A stretch of 64,000 nucleotides of DNA from Flavobacterium sharifuzzamanii (lineage in GTDB: Bacteria > Bacteroidota > Bacteroidia > Flavobacteriales > Flavobacteriaceae). Where the stretch lies: assembly GCF_003254585.1 (NCBI RefSeq), contig NZ_QJGZ01000036.1, forward strand, positions 350,979 through 414,978, written 5' to 3'. Each line of letters starts with the position of its first letter. Within the stretch, counting starts at the first letter, position 1. The notes beneath the pieces were generated by a model. It was not told where the DNA came from, did not search any database, and saw only the letters and a list, made by a program, of their open reading frames with translations. This document shows, in pieces, positions 35,817 to 43,434 of this stretch. Both the position numbers and the translations under genes were made by a program.

Positions 35817-36326
35817 TTATTCATATTGTGTTTCTTTTACCTTCTCATTGATTTTATCAAAATCAGTTTCAATAGCGCGGTATAGTACAATAGTGCCAAA
35901 TCTGTCAATAACAATATATCTTGGAATCCAATCTAAATCAATAGCTTTTCCGAAAACACCTTTCATACCATCATTCATCATAAAGTGATCTCCTTTTAAT
36001 TCGTGTTTTTCAATTCCTGCCTTCCATTTGTCCGCTGTTTTATCGGCAGAAAGGAATAAATAAGATACATTTGGATTTGCAGCTTGCAATTCTTTTAGTT
36101 TTGGCATTGCTTTTACGCAATCTCCACACCAAGAAGCCCAAACTTCAATAACTAGATTTTTTCCTTTGTATTTTTTTAAAATGTCTTTAAAAGCAACTTG
36201 GCTTCCATCTGCGGCTAATAATTTTTCTGATAACGCTTCTTGTGAAAAACTTGTTTTCTGCGCTTTCTGTGCTTGGGAACAAGAAAATGTAATAAATGCA
36301 ATAACGATTAGGGCTAATTGTTTCAT
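35817..36326 (-). CDS. TlpA-like thioredoxin-fold lipoprotein
   Basis: A 169-residue lipoprotein (lipobox TFSC, Cys16) with a thioredoxin fold and the active-site pair Cys67/Cys70 in VWASWCGDCVKAMP. The conserved cis-Pro is in WIPRYIVID. TlpA/ResA-type proteins reduce disulfides in the periplasm, for example in cytochrome c maturation or repair. It has a well-formed promoter (36361-36389) and lies upstream of tpiA. Confidence 0.88.
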   Translation of the reverse strand: MKQLALIVIAFITFSCSQAQKAQKTSFSQEALSEKLLAADGSQVAFKDILKKYKGKNLVIEVWASWCGDCVKAMPKLKELQAANPNVSYLFLSADKTADKWKAGIEKHELKGDHFMMNDGMKGVFGKAIDLDWIPRYIVIDRFGTIVLYRAIETDFDKINEKVKETQYE

Positions 36327-36360
36327 ATAAGTTTATAATTTAAATTTAATACTGAATTCA

Positions 36361-36389
36361 CAAAGTTAAACAAACAAATGGAATGCCAA
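36361..36389 (-). promoter_or_regulatory. Promoter of the TlpA-like gene
   Basis: On the minus strand TTG (36387-36389), an 18-bp spacer and TAACTTTG (36361-36368) fit the Bacteroidetes consensus. The leader is about 30 nt. Confidence 0.7.
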
Positions 36390-36588
36390 TTGTAGATTAA
36401 CAAAATTTGAAGAGTCCTTTATTTTGTAACAAAACAGCGTTTTTTGGTTGAAAAAAGTGTTTTGAAAACGTAATAGTTGGCTGGAAAATCATGTATTTTG
36501 TAGAAACACTTTATCTAGAAATGGATAAAAAGCAATTTTTTTGTTTTGGAACGAAAAAAATGAAGCAAAAAAACGTCAGATTTCAAAA

Positions 36589-36626
36589 AAAAGCCTTCAA
36601 CAAATTTAATTTTATTGAACGCTTTT
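36589..36626 (-). terminator. Terminator after the alpha/beta-hydrolase gene
   Basis: On the minus strand AAAAGCGTTCAA pairs with TTGAAGGCTTTT (one mismatch), followed by T residues. Confidence 0.65.
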
Positions 36627-36642
36627 TATTTTTTTTTGAAAC

Positions 36643-37311
36643 CTAATTCAGCTCGTAATTTCCATTTGCCCATTTTTTGCTAGGAACAAGCCAATTGTCT
36701 GCAGCTTTGTACAAAAAACCATGTTTTAGACCTGTGTTAAGTTCAATTTCTTTAAAATGCTCTATTTTGCATTTCGAAGTTTCTTTTCTTTTAATAGCAG
36801 AAACTCCGTAAATATCTGATTTTTCATAAATAGTTAAAATATTGCCACAGAAATTAATATCCGGAATCTCTTGAATATCAACATCTCTAAAGCACCCAAT
36901 GAAAACAAAATTCACCTCTGGATTTGAAAGAAAAGTTGAAACAAATTGAGCAATGTAACCACCTTTTGAAGTTCCAATTACTGTAATATGATTGGGTGGA
37001 ACTCCTTTTTTAATTAATGCTTTTACCTGTTTAGCAATCTTTTCTGCATAATCTATAGCGTTTGTGTTTTTCTTTCTTTTTTCGCTAAAAACAATAAAGT
37101 TATCTTTTCTATAAGATTCTAAAATCTCATTGTATTCTGCTTTACCATATTCTGGATGGGCTACATTTAGATCGTTTTCTTCTACAAATTTGTTATGAAA
37201 AAAGAAAATGTAACGTTGGTCCTTACTAGCAGTTTTTTCTTGGCTATAGCAATTAAGATTTAAAAGAAAACTCAAAATAAAAGTTAGAAAAAACTTTGAA
37301 AATTGTTTCAT
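36643..37311 (-). CDS. Exported alpha/beta-hydrolase-like protein
   Basis: A 222-residue protein with signal peptide (FFLTFILSFLLNLNCYSQ). It has a lipase-type nucleophile elbow GTSKGG (Ser in HITVIGTSKGGYIAQF), an acid candidate in YEKSDIYG and a C-terminal histidine in GLKHGFLYKAADNWL, an order typical of alpha/beta hydrolases. The start at 37311 begins the signal peptide; the frame is open 17 codons further but that segment is not signal-like. Substrate unknown. It is a stand-alone gene. Confidence 0.75.
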   Translation of the reverse strand: MKQFSKFFLTFILSFLLNLNCYSQEKTASKDQRYIFFFHNKFVEENDLNVAHPEYGKAEYNEILESYRKDNFIVFSEKRKKNTNAIDYAEKIAKQVKALIKKGVPPNHITVIGTSKGGYIAQFVSTFLSNPEVNFVFIGCFRDVDIQEIPDINFCGNILTIYEKSDIYGVSAIKRKETSKCKIEHFKEIELNTGLKHGFLYKAADNWLVPSKKWANGNYELN

Positions 37312-37413
37312 AAAAAGAATGGTTTTATCTGATTGTTTCAAACAAATATAAAAACAAAACAATCATTTTTATTATTTTTCCTACTTTCAATTTTAAGACG
37401 ATTATGTTTTAAA

Positions 37414-37445
37414 AAAAGCGCTAATTCACTCGAATTGGCGCTTTT
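37414..37445 (-). terminator. Terminator after the small lipoprotein gene
   Basis: AAAAGCGCTAATTC pairs with GAATTGGCGCTTTT, a 14-bp stem with one wobble pair and a 4-nt loop. Confidence 0.82.
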
Positions 37446-37505
37446 AATTTATATTTCTTACCTTACTTAACAATCTTTTGTAAAGCTAAAATTTCGTCAA
37501 AATAA

Positions 37506-37958
37506 TCAGTCTTTAGTATTAATCAGAATTTTGTATACCCAAGTTGTATTATCTTTTTTCAATTCTGCATTTTTGATTTCTACAGATTTTATTACTACTG
37601 ATGAACATTCGCCCCCTGTTCTCTTTTCTGTGACAGCGTATATTTCGCAAACATTTTTGCCTTCAATAGTTATAGCATATTTAAGTGATTTTGACTCCCA
37701 TCCTAAGCTGAAAGTGAGGCGGTTTAAATTGTCACTATTCACATAAGCAGATTCAATTACTTTGTTTTGATCTAAATCTGTAATAGTTACCTCTTTTTTA
37801 GAATCGAAAGTACCGTTTTCAAACAGGTTTTCTCCTGAATCTTTGTCTACAAATTCGACAGTAATAGTTGCTGGTCCAGTAGAACAGAGCACATCTGATC
37901 CACATCCCGTAGTAAAAATTAAAACTAGAAGTAATGAAATAGATAATAGTTTTTTCAT
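37506..37958 (-). CDS. Small lipoprotein, function unknown
   Basis: A 150-residue lipoprotein (lipobox FTTGC, Cys19) with an all-beta look: TITVEFVDKDSGENLFENG, KEVTITDLDQNK, NRLTFSLGWESKSLKYAITI, ending YKILINTKD. Further cysteines (VLCSTG, KNVCEIY, GGECSSV) may form disulfides. No family recognised. Just after its stop, the other frame reads KTDYFDEILALQKIVK and then stops (minus strand, 37463-37513), which looks like the end of another gene. Confidence 0.65.
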   Translation of the reverse strand: MKKLLSISLLLVLIFTTGCGSDVLCSTGPATITVEFVDKDSGENLFENGTFDSKKEVTITDLDQNKVIESAYVNSDNLNRLTFSLGWESKSLKYAITIEGKNVCEIYAVTEKRTGGECSSVVIKSVEIKNAELKKDNTTWVYKILINTKD

Positions 37959-38045
37959 GATTAGAATAAGCTTTTGGTTTGATCAAATGTAGGATTATTA
38001 TTCGTAATATAAAAGATGGTTTTTGTATGAAAATAATTAGAATAA

Positions 38046-38082
38046 AAAAGCGCCAATAAACGTATTGTTTATTGGCGCTTTT
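38046..38082 (-). terminator. Terminator after the BT_3928-family gene
   Basis: A perfect 16-bp stem (AAAAGCGCCAATAAAC and its complement) with a GTATT loop and flanking A/T runs. Confidence 0.88.
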
Positions 38083-38103
38083 GAAATTTATATTTTTAAA
38101 TCA

Positions 38104-39204
38104 TTATAATTTCAAATCATCTACATCATTATAATGCACTTTTTGAGCGATAGTTCCGTCATGTATAACTACAATACTTGGATTTGCTCTTTCAACTGTT
38201 TTTAAAGCAGTTCCATCGCAGAAATAGAAATCGATGTCTAGAGCATAGTCTTTTTTCGCTTTAGCAATTTCATCAGCTCCAGAAGCAGTCATCCCAATTA
38301 CTTTGTAACCTTTTGCTTTTGCATCTGCAGTAACTTTTGCTAATTTTTTCATTCCTTCTGGATTTGATAGATTCAAATCGTAAGTCACATAGATTAACAG
38401 TTTTGGTTCTTTTAATAATTCTTCTTTGTAATCAGAATCATCTTTTGTCATGGTAAAATCATGAATAGGAGGAACGTAACCTTCAGAGATTACTTTGTCT
38501 TTTCTGTCAACAAATACTGCTCCTTCAGGAATATTCATTAAATCTTTTTCAGTAAATTCTTTATCGACTCCGTTTACTTTATAAATAAAAATCATTTCTA
38601 CAACTGATTTCGGAGCGCCTTCTGGAATTTCCATTCCTTTTTCGATGTTTGTTCCCACTTTATATGGACGGAAATCTTTGATTGGATTATGATTGATAAC
38701 CCAAACCGCCATAAATACACATAAAACAATGCTGATTAAAGTGATAATGTTGGTAACCAATTTAGAAAATAAAGGTTTTACCAGTTTTTTGTTGATGAAT
38801 AAAATCAAGATAAAGAATAGTAAAACAACATCTTTTGTGAACGATTGCCAAGGTGTCAAGTGTAAAGCATCTCCGAAACATCCGCAATCTTTAACCACAT
38901 CAAAATAAGCAGAGTAGAAGGTAAGGAAAGTAAAGAAAATGATCAATAGTAATAAAGCCCAAATCGTTAGTTTTGATTTATAGCCAACCAACAGCATTAC
39001 ACCTAAAACTACTTCTAAAATCACTAAAAAGATCGCCAATCCTAAAGCCAATGGCTCTAAAAACGGCATATTGAAAACTGGTTCACTGAAATATTCAGCT
39101 AGTTTGTATGAGAATCCAACAGGATCGTTTAGTTTGATTAATCCGGAAATAATAAATAGGACACCGACAAATAATCGGGAAAATTGAGTAATGATGTTTT
39201 TCAT
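38104..39204 (-). CDS. BT_3928-family protein: DoxX-like membrane domain plus C-terminal domain
   Basis: A 366-residue protein. The N-terminal half is a DoxX-like four-helix membrane domain (LFVGVLFIISGLIKLNDPVGFSYKL, LAIFLVILEVVLGVMLLVG, with the CGCFGD motif in DVVKDCGCFGDALHL). After another helix the C-terminal half (about 170-366) is soluble and thioredoxin-like without a CxxC (LLIYVTYDLNLSNPEGM, YKVIGMTASG, IDFYFCDGTALKTVERANPS). I recall this fusion as conserved in Bacteroidetes next to DUF1599 and tpiA, as here. The role is unknown but a redox link is plausible. The DUF1599 gene is 24 bp upstream. Confidence 0.85.
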   Translation of the reverse strand: MKNIITQFSRLFVGVLFIISGLIKLNDPVGFSYKLAEYFSEPVFNMPFLEPLALGLAIFLVILEVVLGVMLLVGYKSKLTIWALLLLIIFFTFLTFYSAYFDVVKDCGCFGDALHLTPWQSFTKDVVLLFFILILFINKKLVKPLFSKLVTNIITLISIVLCVFMAVWVINHNPIKDFRPYKVGTNIEKGMEIPEGAPKSVVEMIFIYKVNGVDKEFTEKDLMNIPEGAVFVDRKDKVISEGYVPPIHDFTMTKDDSDYKEELLKEPKLLIYVTYDLNLSNPEGMKKLAKVTADAKAKGYKVIGMTASGADEIAKAKKDYALDIDFYFCDGTALKTVERANPSIVVIHDGTIAQKVHYNDVDDLKL

Positions 39205-39228
39205 AATGAATATTTAAAACTTGGAATT

Positions 39229-39771
39229 TTATTTAGTAATTGGGTTTAAGATTAAAGCAAAAACAGAGTAATTAATCATATCCTGATAATTAGCATCGAT
39301 TCCTTCAGATACTATTGTTTTTCCTTTATTATCTTCAATTTGCTTAACGCGAAGAAGTTTCTGCAAAATCAAATCGGTTAAAGAACTCACGCGCATATCA
39401 CGCCAAGCTTCGCCGTAATCATGATTTTTTGCTTCCATTAAGTCTTTGGTCAATTTTACTTTAGCATCGTATAATTCAGTTGCTTTTTCTACGTCAAGAT
39501 CTGGCTGATCTACAACGCCAAGTTCTAACTGAATCAAAGCCATGATAGAATAATTGATGATTCCGATGAATTCTCCTTTTTCATCTTCATCAACTTTACG
39601 GACTTCATTTTCCTGCAAACTTCTAATTCGTTGTGCTTTTATGAAAATTTGATCCGTCAGCGATGGCAATCTTAAAATTCTCCACGCACTGCCATAATCT
39701 TTCATTTTATTGATAAACAACGTACGGCAAACCGCGATAACATTATCAAACTCTTGGGAAGTATTCTTCAT
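39229..39771 (-). CDS. DUF1599-domain protein
   Basis: A 180-residue cytoplasmic protein made of two similar halves. Each contains the motif DYGxAWRxxRxxSLTDxI: DYGSAWRILRLPSLTDQIF near residue 22 and DYGEAWRDMRVSSLTDLIL near residue 117. The family is of unknown function and is typical of Bacteroidetes. It is the first gene of the operon with the BT_3928 protein and is divergent from folP. Confidence 0.85.
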   Translation of the reverse strand: MKNTSQEFDNVIAVCRTLFINKMKDYGSAWRILRLPSLTDQIFIKAQRIRSLQENEVRKVDEDEKGEFIGIINYSIMALIQLELGVVDQPDLDVEKATELYDAKVKLTKDLMEAKNHDYGEAWRDMRVSSLTDLILQKLLRVKQIEDNKGKTIVSEGIDANYQDMINYSVFALILNPITK

Positions 39772-39801
39772 TTATATGCTGTATATTTGCTAAAATTTCT
39801 T

Positions 39802-39833
39802 CAAAAATAAGGATAATTTTTTAAGAGTTTCAA
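39802..39833 (-). promoter_or_regulatory. Probable promoter of the DUF1599 operon
   Basis: On the minus strand TTG (39831-39833), a 21-bp spacer and TATTTTTG (39802-39809), 30 bp upstream of the ATG. Confidence 0.5.
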
Positions 39834-39980
39834 GTTTAAGGTTCGCTTTGTTTCAAGTTTTTTCTAAACAAAGTGTTAACGGACAACTTGAAATAGAAAA
39901 ATGTTTCAAGTTTCAGGTTTCAAGTTTTACGTTCTAGAACTTGCGAAATCTGCATCAACTTGAAACGTGAAACCTGAAAC
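39831..39980. repeat. Short-period TTTCAAG repeats with an inverted pair
   Basis: TTTCAAG-type units recur (GTTTCAAGTTTAAGG, TTTCAAGTTTTTTC, GTTTCAAGTTTCAGG) and reappear inverted (CAACTTGAAATAG, CAACTTGAAACGTGAAACC). GTTTCAGGTTTC at 39910-39921 is the exact reverse complement of 39969-39980. The block fills the divergent spacer between DUF1599 and folP. Confidence 0.65.
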
Positions 39981-39995
39981 AAAATAAAACAAGCA

Positions 39996-40820
39996 ATGAC
40001 AATTAATTGTAAAGGCGAACTTATAGATTTATCAATTCCTAAAGTAATGGGAATTCTCAATGTTACGCCAAATTCTTTCTTTGACGGAGGAAAATATAAA
40101 AACGAAGACGAAATTATTTTGCAAGTAGATAAAATGCTTTCTGAGGGCGCGACCTTTATTGATATTGGGGCATATTCTAGTAAACCAAGCGCTGAGTTTG
40201 TATCGGAACAAGAAGAAATTGACAGAATTGTTCCAGCAATTGAATTGATTTTAAAGCATTTTCCGAAAACATTATTATCAATTGATACTTTTAGAGCTGA
40301 GGTTGCAAAAGCAAGTATAGAAAGTGGCGCGGCAATTATAAATGATATTGCGGCTGGAGAGTTGGATGATAAAATGTTTGATGTTATTGCAAAATATAAT
40401 GTTCCGTACATTATGATGCACATGCGTGGAAATCCGCAGACAATGCAGAGCTTGACTGAATACGATGATATTATAAAAGAAATGCTATTCTACTTTTCTG
40501 AAAAAGTAAAAAAAGCAAGAGCTTTAGGAATCAACGATTTGATTTTAGATCCAGGTTTCGGTTTTGCTAAAACAACCGATCAGAATTATGAAGTAATGCA
40601 GAAAATGGAACTTTTTAATATTTTGGAATTACCTGTTTTAGCCGGAATTTCTAGAAAATCAATGATTTATAAAACACTTGATATAACACCACAAGAAGCC
40701 TTAAACGGAACAACTTTTTTAAATACTATTGCATTGATGAAAGGTGCTAAAATTCTTCGTGTTCATGATGTGAAAGAAGCGGTGGAATGTGTTACTTTGT
40801 TCAATAAAATGAGTTTATAA
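39996..40820 (+). CDS. folP: Dihydropteroate synthase
   Basis: Joins p-aminobenzoate to dihydropterin pyrophosphate in folate synthesis. The 274-residue TIM barrel shows MGILNVTPNSFFDGG (loop 1), DIGAYSSKPSAEFVS (loop 2), LSIDTFRAEVA, INDIAAGELDD, YIMMHMRGNPQTMQ, LILDPGFGFAKT, LAGISRKSMIYK and LRVHDVKEAVE, all in family order. It is single, divergent from the DUF1599 operon, and followed by a dispersed palindromic repeat rather than a clear terminator. Confidence 0.96.
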   Translation: MTINCKGELIDLSIPKVMGILNVTPNSFFDGGKYKNEDEIILQVDKMLSEGATFIDIGAYSSKPSAEFVSEQEEIDRIVPAIELILKHFPKTLLSIDTFRAEVAKASIESGAAIINDIAAGELDDKMFDVIAKYNVPYIMMHMRGNPQTMQSLTEYDDIIKEMLFYFSEKVKKARALGINDLILDPGFGFAKTTDQNYEVMQKMELFNILELPVLAGISRKSMIYKTLDITPQEALNGTTFLNTIALMKGAKILRVHDVKEAVECVTLFNKMSL

Positions 40821-40828
40821 TAGCCAGT

Positions 40829-40959
40829 TTTGTCATTTCGACGAAGGAGACTCGAGCAACAGCGAACAGGCGAAGCAAATCTTCGTTGCTAAATCGACAA
40901 AGATTGGATTCTCGTTGCGGAGTTACTTGTGAAGATTTCTCCTTCGTCGAAATGACAAA
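40829..40959. repeat. Dispersed palindromic element, copy A (131 bp)
   Basis: Perfect 22-bp arms (40829-40850 and 40938-40959, core GTCATTTCGACGAAGGAGA). The inside is related to copies B and C (CAAAGATTGGATTCTCGTTGC) but about 25 bp longer, with an extra GCGAACAGGCGAAGCAAAT-type stretch. It lies between folP and a lipoprotein gene. Confidence 0.85.
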
Positions 40960-40970
40960 CTTTGTGTAAA

Positions 40971-41618
40971 ATGAATTTTAAAAATATGAAATACTTTACC
41001 CTAATTATAGCTTTCGTACTTTTCTCCTGCGGAAAAAAAGAAGACGTTTTATTGCCAAAATCAAACATTTCAATTGTAAAAGACGTGCAAGATCATTCGC
41101 CAATTTACGTCTTTTTTAAAGTTGATGGAAAAGATACAATCGCGGATTTGAATCGAAAAAGTGCCATTATATCAACCAATTGGATTTTCAATATAGACAA
41201 ACGCTTGCCTTTGAAATCTGTGATGCCACAAGTAATAAAAATGCAAGAAAAAAAGCGTAACGAGAAAATGCATCAGAACGAAGAATCTGAAAACTATTAT
41301 TCTTACGCAGATTCTATCGGGAAAAATCTAGCTTTTTTGCCTTTCACGAAAGTATTCTATAAAATAGAGAAACCTACTGCAGGAAGTTTTGTGGTTTACT
41401 TTAAAAAAGGAAAAAAACAGGTCTTCATGGGAAATACAGAAATTAAAATATCAGAAATATTAAAGCATTTCTATAGTATAAAGTTTGAGAAAGTGCCAGA
41501 TTTGGTATTTTTATTTGATAAGAACATGAGTTATGAAGAATACATTCAATACAAAATTCTATTGCAAAAAGATGTGACTTACAATCTTGATAAGCTTCCG
41601 GTAGAATTTATTTTCTAA
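40971..41618 (+). CDS. Lipoprotein, function unknown
   Basis: A 215-residue lipoprotein (lipobox VLFSC, Cys20 from the ATG at 40971; an ATG at 40986 is the alternative). The body is charged with a few beta-strand-like segments (HSPIYVFFKVDGKDTIADLN, SFVVYFKKGKKQVFMGN) and a conserved-looking NWIFNIDKRLPLKSVMPQV. No family recognised. The start lies 11 bp after palindromic element A, so that element forms its 5' leader or promoter region. Confidence 0.65.
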   Translation: MNFKNMKYFTLIIAFVLFSCGKKEDVLLPKSNISIVKDVQDHSPIYVFFKVDGKDTIADLNRKSAIISTNWIFNIDKRLPLKSVMPQVIKMQEKKRNEKMHQNEESENYYSYADSIGKNLAFLPFTKVFYKIEKPTAGSFVVYFKKGKKQVFMGNTEIKISEILKHFYSIKFEKVPDLVFLFDKNMSYEEYIQYKILLQKDVTYNLDKLPVEFIF

Positions 41619-41649
41619 ATACCTTGCAGTAAAATAAACGGTAAAATTT

Positions 41650-41681
41650 AAAAGCCTTTCTCTATTAAAAGAAAGGCTTTT
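41650..41681. terminator. Two-way terminator
   Basis: AAAAGCCTTTC pairs with GAAAGGCTTTT across a 10-nt loop between convergent genes. Confidence 0.85.
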
Positions 41682-41695
41682 TTGTGATTTAGTGA

Positions 41696-42166
41696 TTAGT
41701 ATCCACCACCACCGCCTCCGCCGCCTCCGCCAGAAGTGTCAGTTTTTGTCAGAGTACCGCTGATTTCGCCATTAGGATAAGCAGTAGTATGTAAATTAAC
41801 GTAATAATGATTAGCCATCAGCTCAGTAATTTGTGCATCAGTTATAGAACCAGATACAGATATTGGAGAGGTAGAGACACTGGCATCAGGAAACGGAATA
41901 ACAATTGTACCGTCTGCTGCATGTATATGTCCATGTATTGGCACTAATCCTGAAAAATTTACTTTAAGATCAAATGTTTTTGCAGTCTGATTTAATTTTA
42001 ATGTAGCACTACCTGAAGCTGAAGAAGTCACACCTGCAACTGGGGTCAAATTAGCAGTAAATGTCATAATTACAGGTGGTGTGTAATTGTCGTCATACCC
42101 ATTAGAACAAGAAGTTCCAATTAAAAGCAACAGTAGGATTGCCGAAAGTTGAAATAAAGATTTCAT
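41696..42166 (-). CDS. CHRD-domain lipoprotein with poly-Gly tail
   Basis: A 156-residue lipoprotein (lipobox IGTSC, Cys20) with a CHRD domain (about 35-140): MTFTANLTPVAGV, SATLKLNQTAKTFDLKVNFSG, IHGHIHAADGTIV, YYVNLHTTAYPNGEISGTL. CHRD domains were named from chordin; their bacterial role is unknown. The protein ends in ten glycines and a tyrosine, coded by a GGN-type run at 41699-41728, which could vary in length. It forms a single-gene unit. Confidence 0.85.
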   Translation of the reverse strand: MKSLFQLSAILLLLLIGTSCSNGYDDNYTPPVIMTFTANLTPVAGVTSSASGSATLKLNQTAKTFDLKVNFSGLVPIHGHIHAADGTIVIPFPDASVSTSPISVSGSITDAQITELMANHYYVNLHTTAYPNGEISGTLTKTDTSGGGGGGGGGGY

Positions 42167-42355
42167 AATTATATGCTTTTAGGTTAGAAATAAGGTCAAA
42201 AAACTATAATTATTAAATTTTATTAAGATTTAATAAATCACTATAAATTTACGATTTTATTTTTTGTTTTAAGGTTTAAAATGTTGATTATTAAATTTTT
42301 ATGAATTTTAGAGGCTATAGATTTTTAAATTTGAAATCTAAAGATTAAAAGAGAC

Positions 42356-42829
42356 TTATTGATGATGATAAGGTTCATTTCGTAAAATAGTAAATCCGCG
42401 ATACAATTGTTCGATAAAAAATAAACGAACCATTTGATGTGAAAACGTCATTAATGAAAGCGAAACTTTTCCCTGGGCTTTTTTATAAACCGTTTCAGAA
42501 AATCCGTAAGGACCGCCAATTACGAAAACCAAAGTTTTTACACCAGAATTCATTTTCTTTTGCAATTCTTCAGAAAAACCTACACTTGAGAAAGTTTTTC
42601 CGTTTTCATCCAATAAAATTAATTGATCGGTGGCAGAAAGTTTTGAAAGAATCAATTCGCCTTCCTTTTCTTTTTGCTGGCTTTCAGATAAGTTTTTTAC
42701 GTTTTTGATGTCTGGAATAATTTCCAATTCAAATTTGATGTAAAAAGACAAACGTTTCGTGTAATCGTCAATTAATGTTTGAAGCGATTTATTATCTGTT
42801 TTGCCTATTGCGATTAGTTTGATGTTCAT
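42356..42829 (-). CDS. rlmH: 23S rRNA pseudouridine-1915 N3-methyltransferase
   Basis: A 157-residue SPOUT methyltransferase, the standard RlmH length when started at 42829 (NIKLIAIGKTDNKSLQ). It has LILLDENGKTFSSVGFSEEL, the knot loop VFVIGGPYGFSETVYKKA, and the C-terminal SLSLMTFSHQMVRLFFIEQLYRGFTILRNEPYHHQ. It methylates helix 69 of 23S rRNA in assembled ribosomes. An in-frame ATG nine codons upstream adds residues not seen in the family. Confidence 0.95.
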   Translation of the reverse strand: MNIKLIAIGKTDNKSLQTLIDDYTKRLSFYIKFELEIIPDIKNVKNLSESQQKEKEGELILSKLSATDQLILLDENGKTFSSVGFSEELQKKMNSGVKTLVFVIGGPYGFSETVYKKAQGKVSLSLMTFSHQMVRLFFIEQLYRGFTILRNEPYHHQ

Positions 42830-42841
42830 TTGTTTTGTTTT

Positions 42842-42958
42842 TTGCCACGAATTCACGAATTAATTTAAAAATATTTTTGCTACAGATTTGATCAATAAAC
42901 ACAGATTAGATTTAAATAAAAAATCCTTTTAATCTGTGAAATCTGTGGCTAAAAAAAA
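42842..42958. repeat. Short-period AATCTGTG/CACAGATT repeats
   Basis: The rlmH leader side contains GCCACGAATTCACGAATTAA, GCTACAGATTTGATC and AACACAGATTAGATTT, then the inverted form TTTAATCTGTGAAATCTGTG. The block is purely intergenic. Confidence 0.55.
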
Positions 42959-43261
42959 CTATTTTTTATTCTCAAAAACCGTTTCGAAATGTTCTACAAT
43001 AGGAAAAGGTTCGTAATAATGATGTAGGATCTTTTTCCATTCCAGATACGCTTCAGAAGTTCTGAATCCGATTGTATGATCTTCTAATGTATTCCAATCA
43101 ACCAACAGAAGATATTTATTTTCGACTTCTAGACATTTTTCTAAACGATGTCCTAAATAACCATCTATTGATGAAATGTATTGGCTTGCTTTTGTAAAAT
43201 CAGCTTCAAATGAATTAGCTAATTCTGGTTTTACATATAGAAATGCTGCTTCTAGAATCAT
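42959..43261 (-). CDS. Antibiotic biosynthesis monooxygenase (ABM)-family protein
   Basis: A 100-residue dimeric alpha/beta-barrel (ferredoxin-like) protein: ILEAAFLYVKPELANSFEAD, YISSIDGYLGHRLEKCLE, KYLLLVDWNTLEDHTIGFR, and EWKKILHHYYEPFPIVEHFE. The family includes quinol and haem monooxygenases as well as members without known activity. No partner gene nearby gives a hint. The identification is by pattern only. Confidence 0.75.
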   Translation of the reverse strand: MILEAAFLYVKPELANSFEADFTKASQYISSIDGYLGHRLEKCLEVENKYLLLVDWNTLEDHTIGFRTSEAYLEWKKILHHYYEPFPIVEHFETVFENKK

Positions 43262-43276
43262 ATTTAAATGAATTTT

Positions 43277-43343
43277 ATCTGCTTGATCTGCTAAATCTGC
43301 GGGAAAAAATTATAATCTCGCAGATTTAGCAGATTTGGCTGAT
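43277..43343. repeat. Short-period ATCTGC repeats with a perfect inverted pair
   Basis: Three ATCTGC units with 9-nt period (ATCTGCTTG, ATCTGCTAA, ATCTGCGGG) are followed by their inverted form. Sixteen bases at 43286-43301 are an exact reverse complement of 43319-43334. It lies between the adenosine deaminase and ABM genes; further ATCTG units follow to about 43410. Confidence 0.7.
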
Positions 43344-43434
43344 TTTATTTTTATTGTTTTGTTTAAAAAGAATCTGTGATTATCGGCTTAAATATGTTTG
43401 AAATCTGCGTGAAACTTTCGTGCAAATTGATGTT

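Larger units (their letters stand above)
36327..36642. other. Intergenic region, 316 bp
   Basis: It holds the TlpA-like promoter at one end and a terminator at the other. The middle (36390-36588) is AT-rich with runs of A and T and no open frame or repeat that I would call functional. Confidence 0.6.

Noticed and set aside
39920..40423. 167-codon minus-strand frame across the start of folP
   Set aside because: Overlaps the repeat region and the folP loops; folP is certain.
43277..43410. CRISPR-like array
   Set aside because: Units are only 9-10 nt, inexact, and have no unique spacers; no cas genes nearby.
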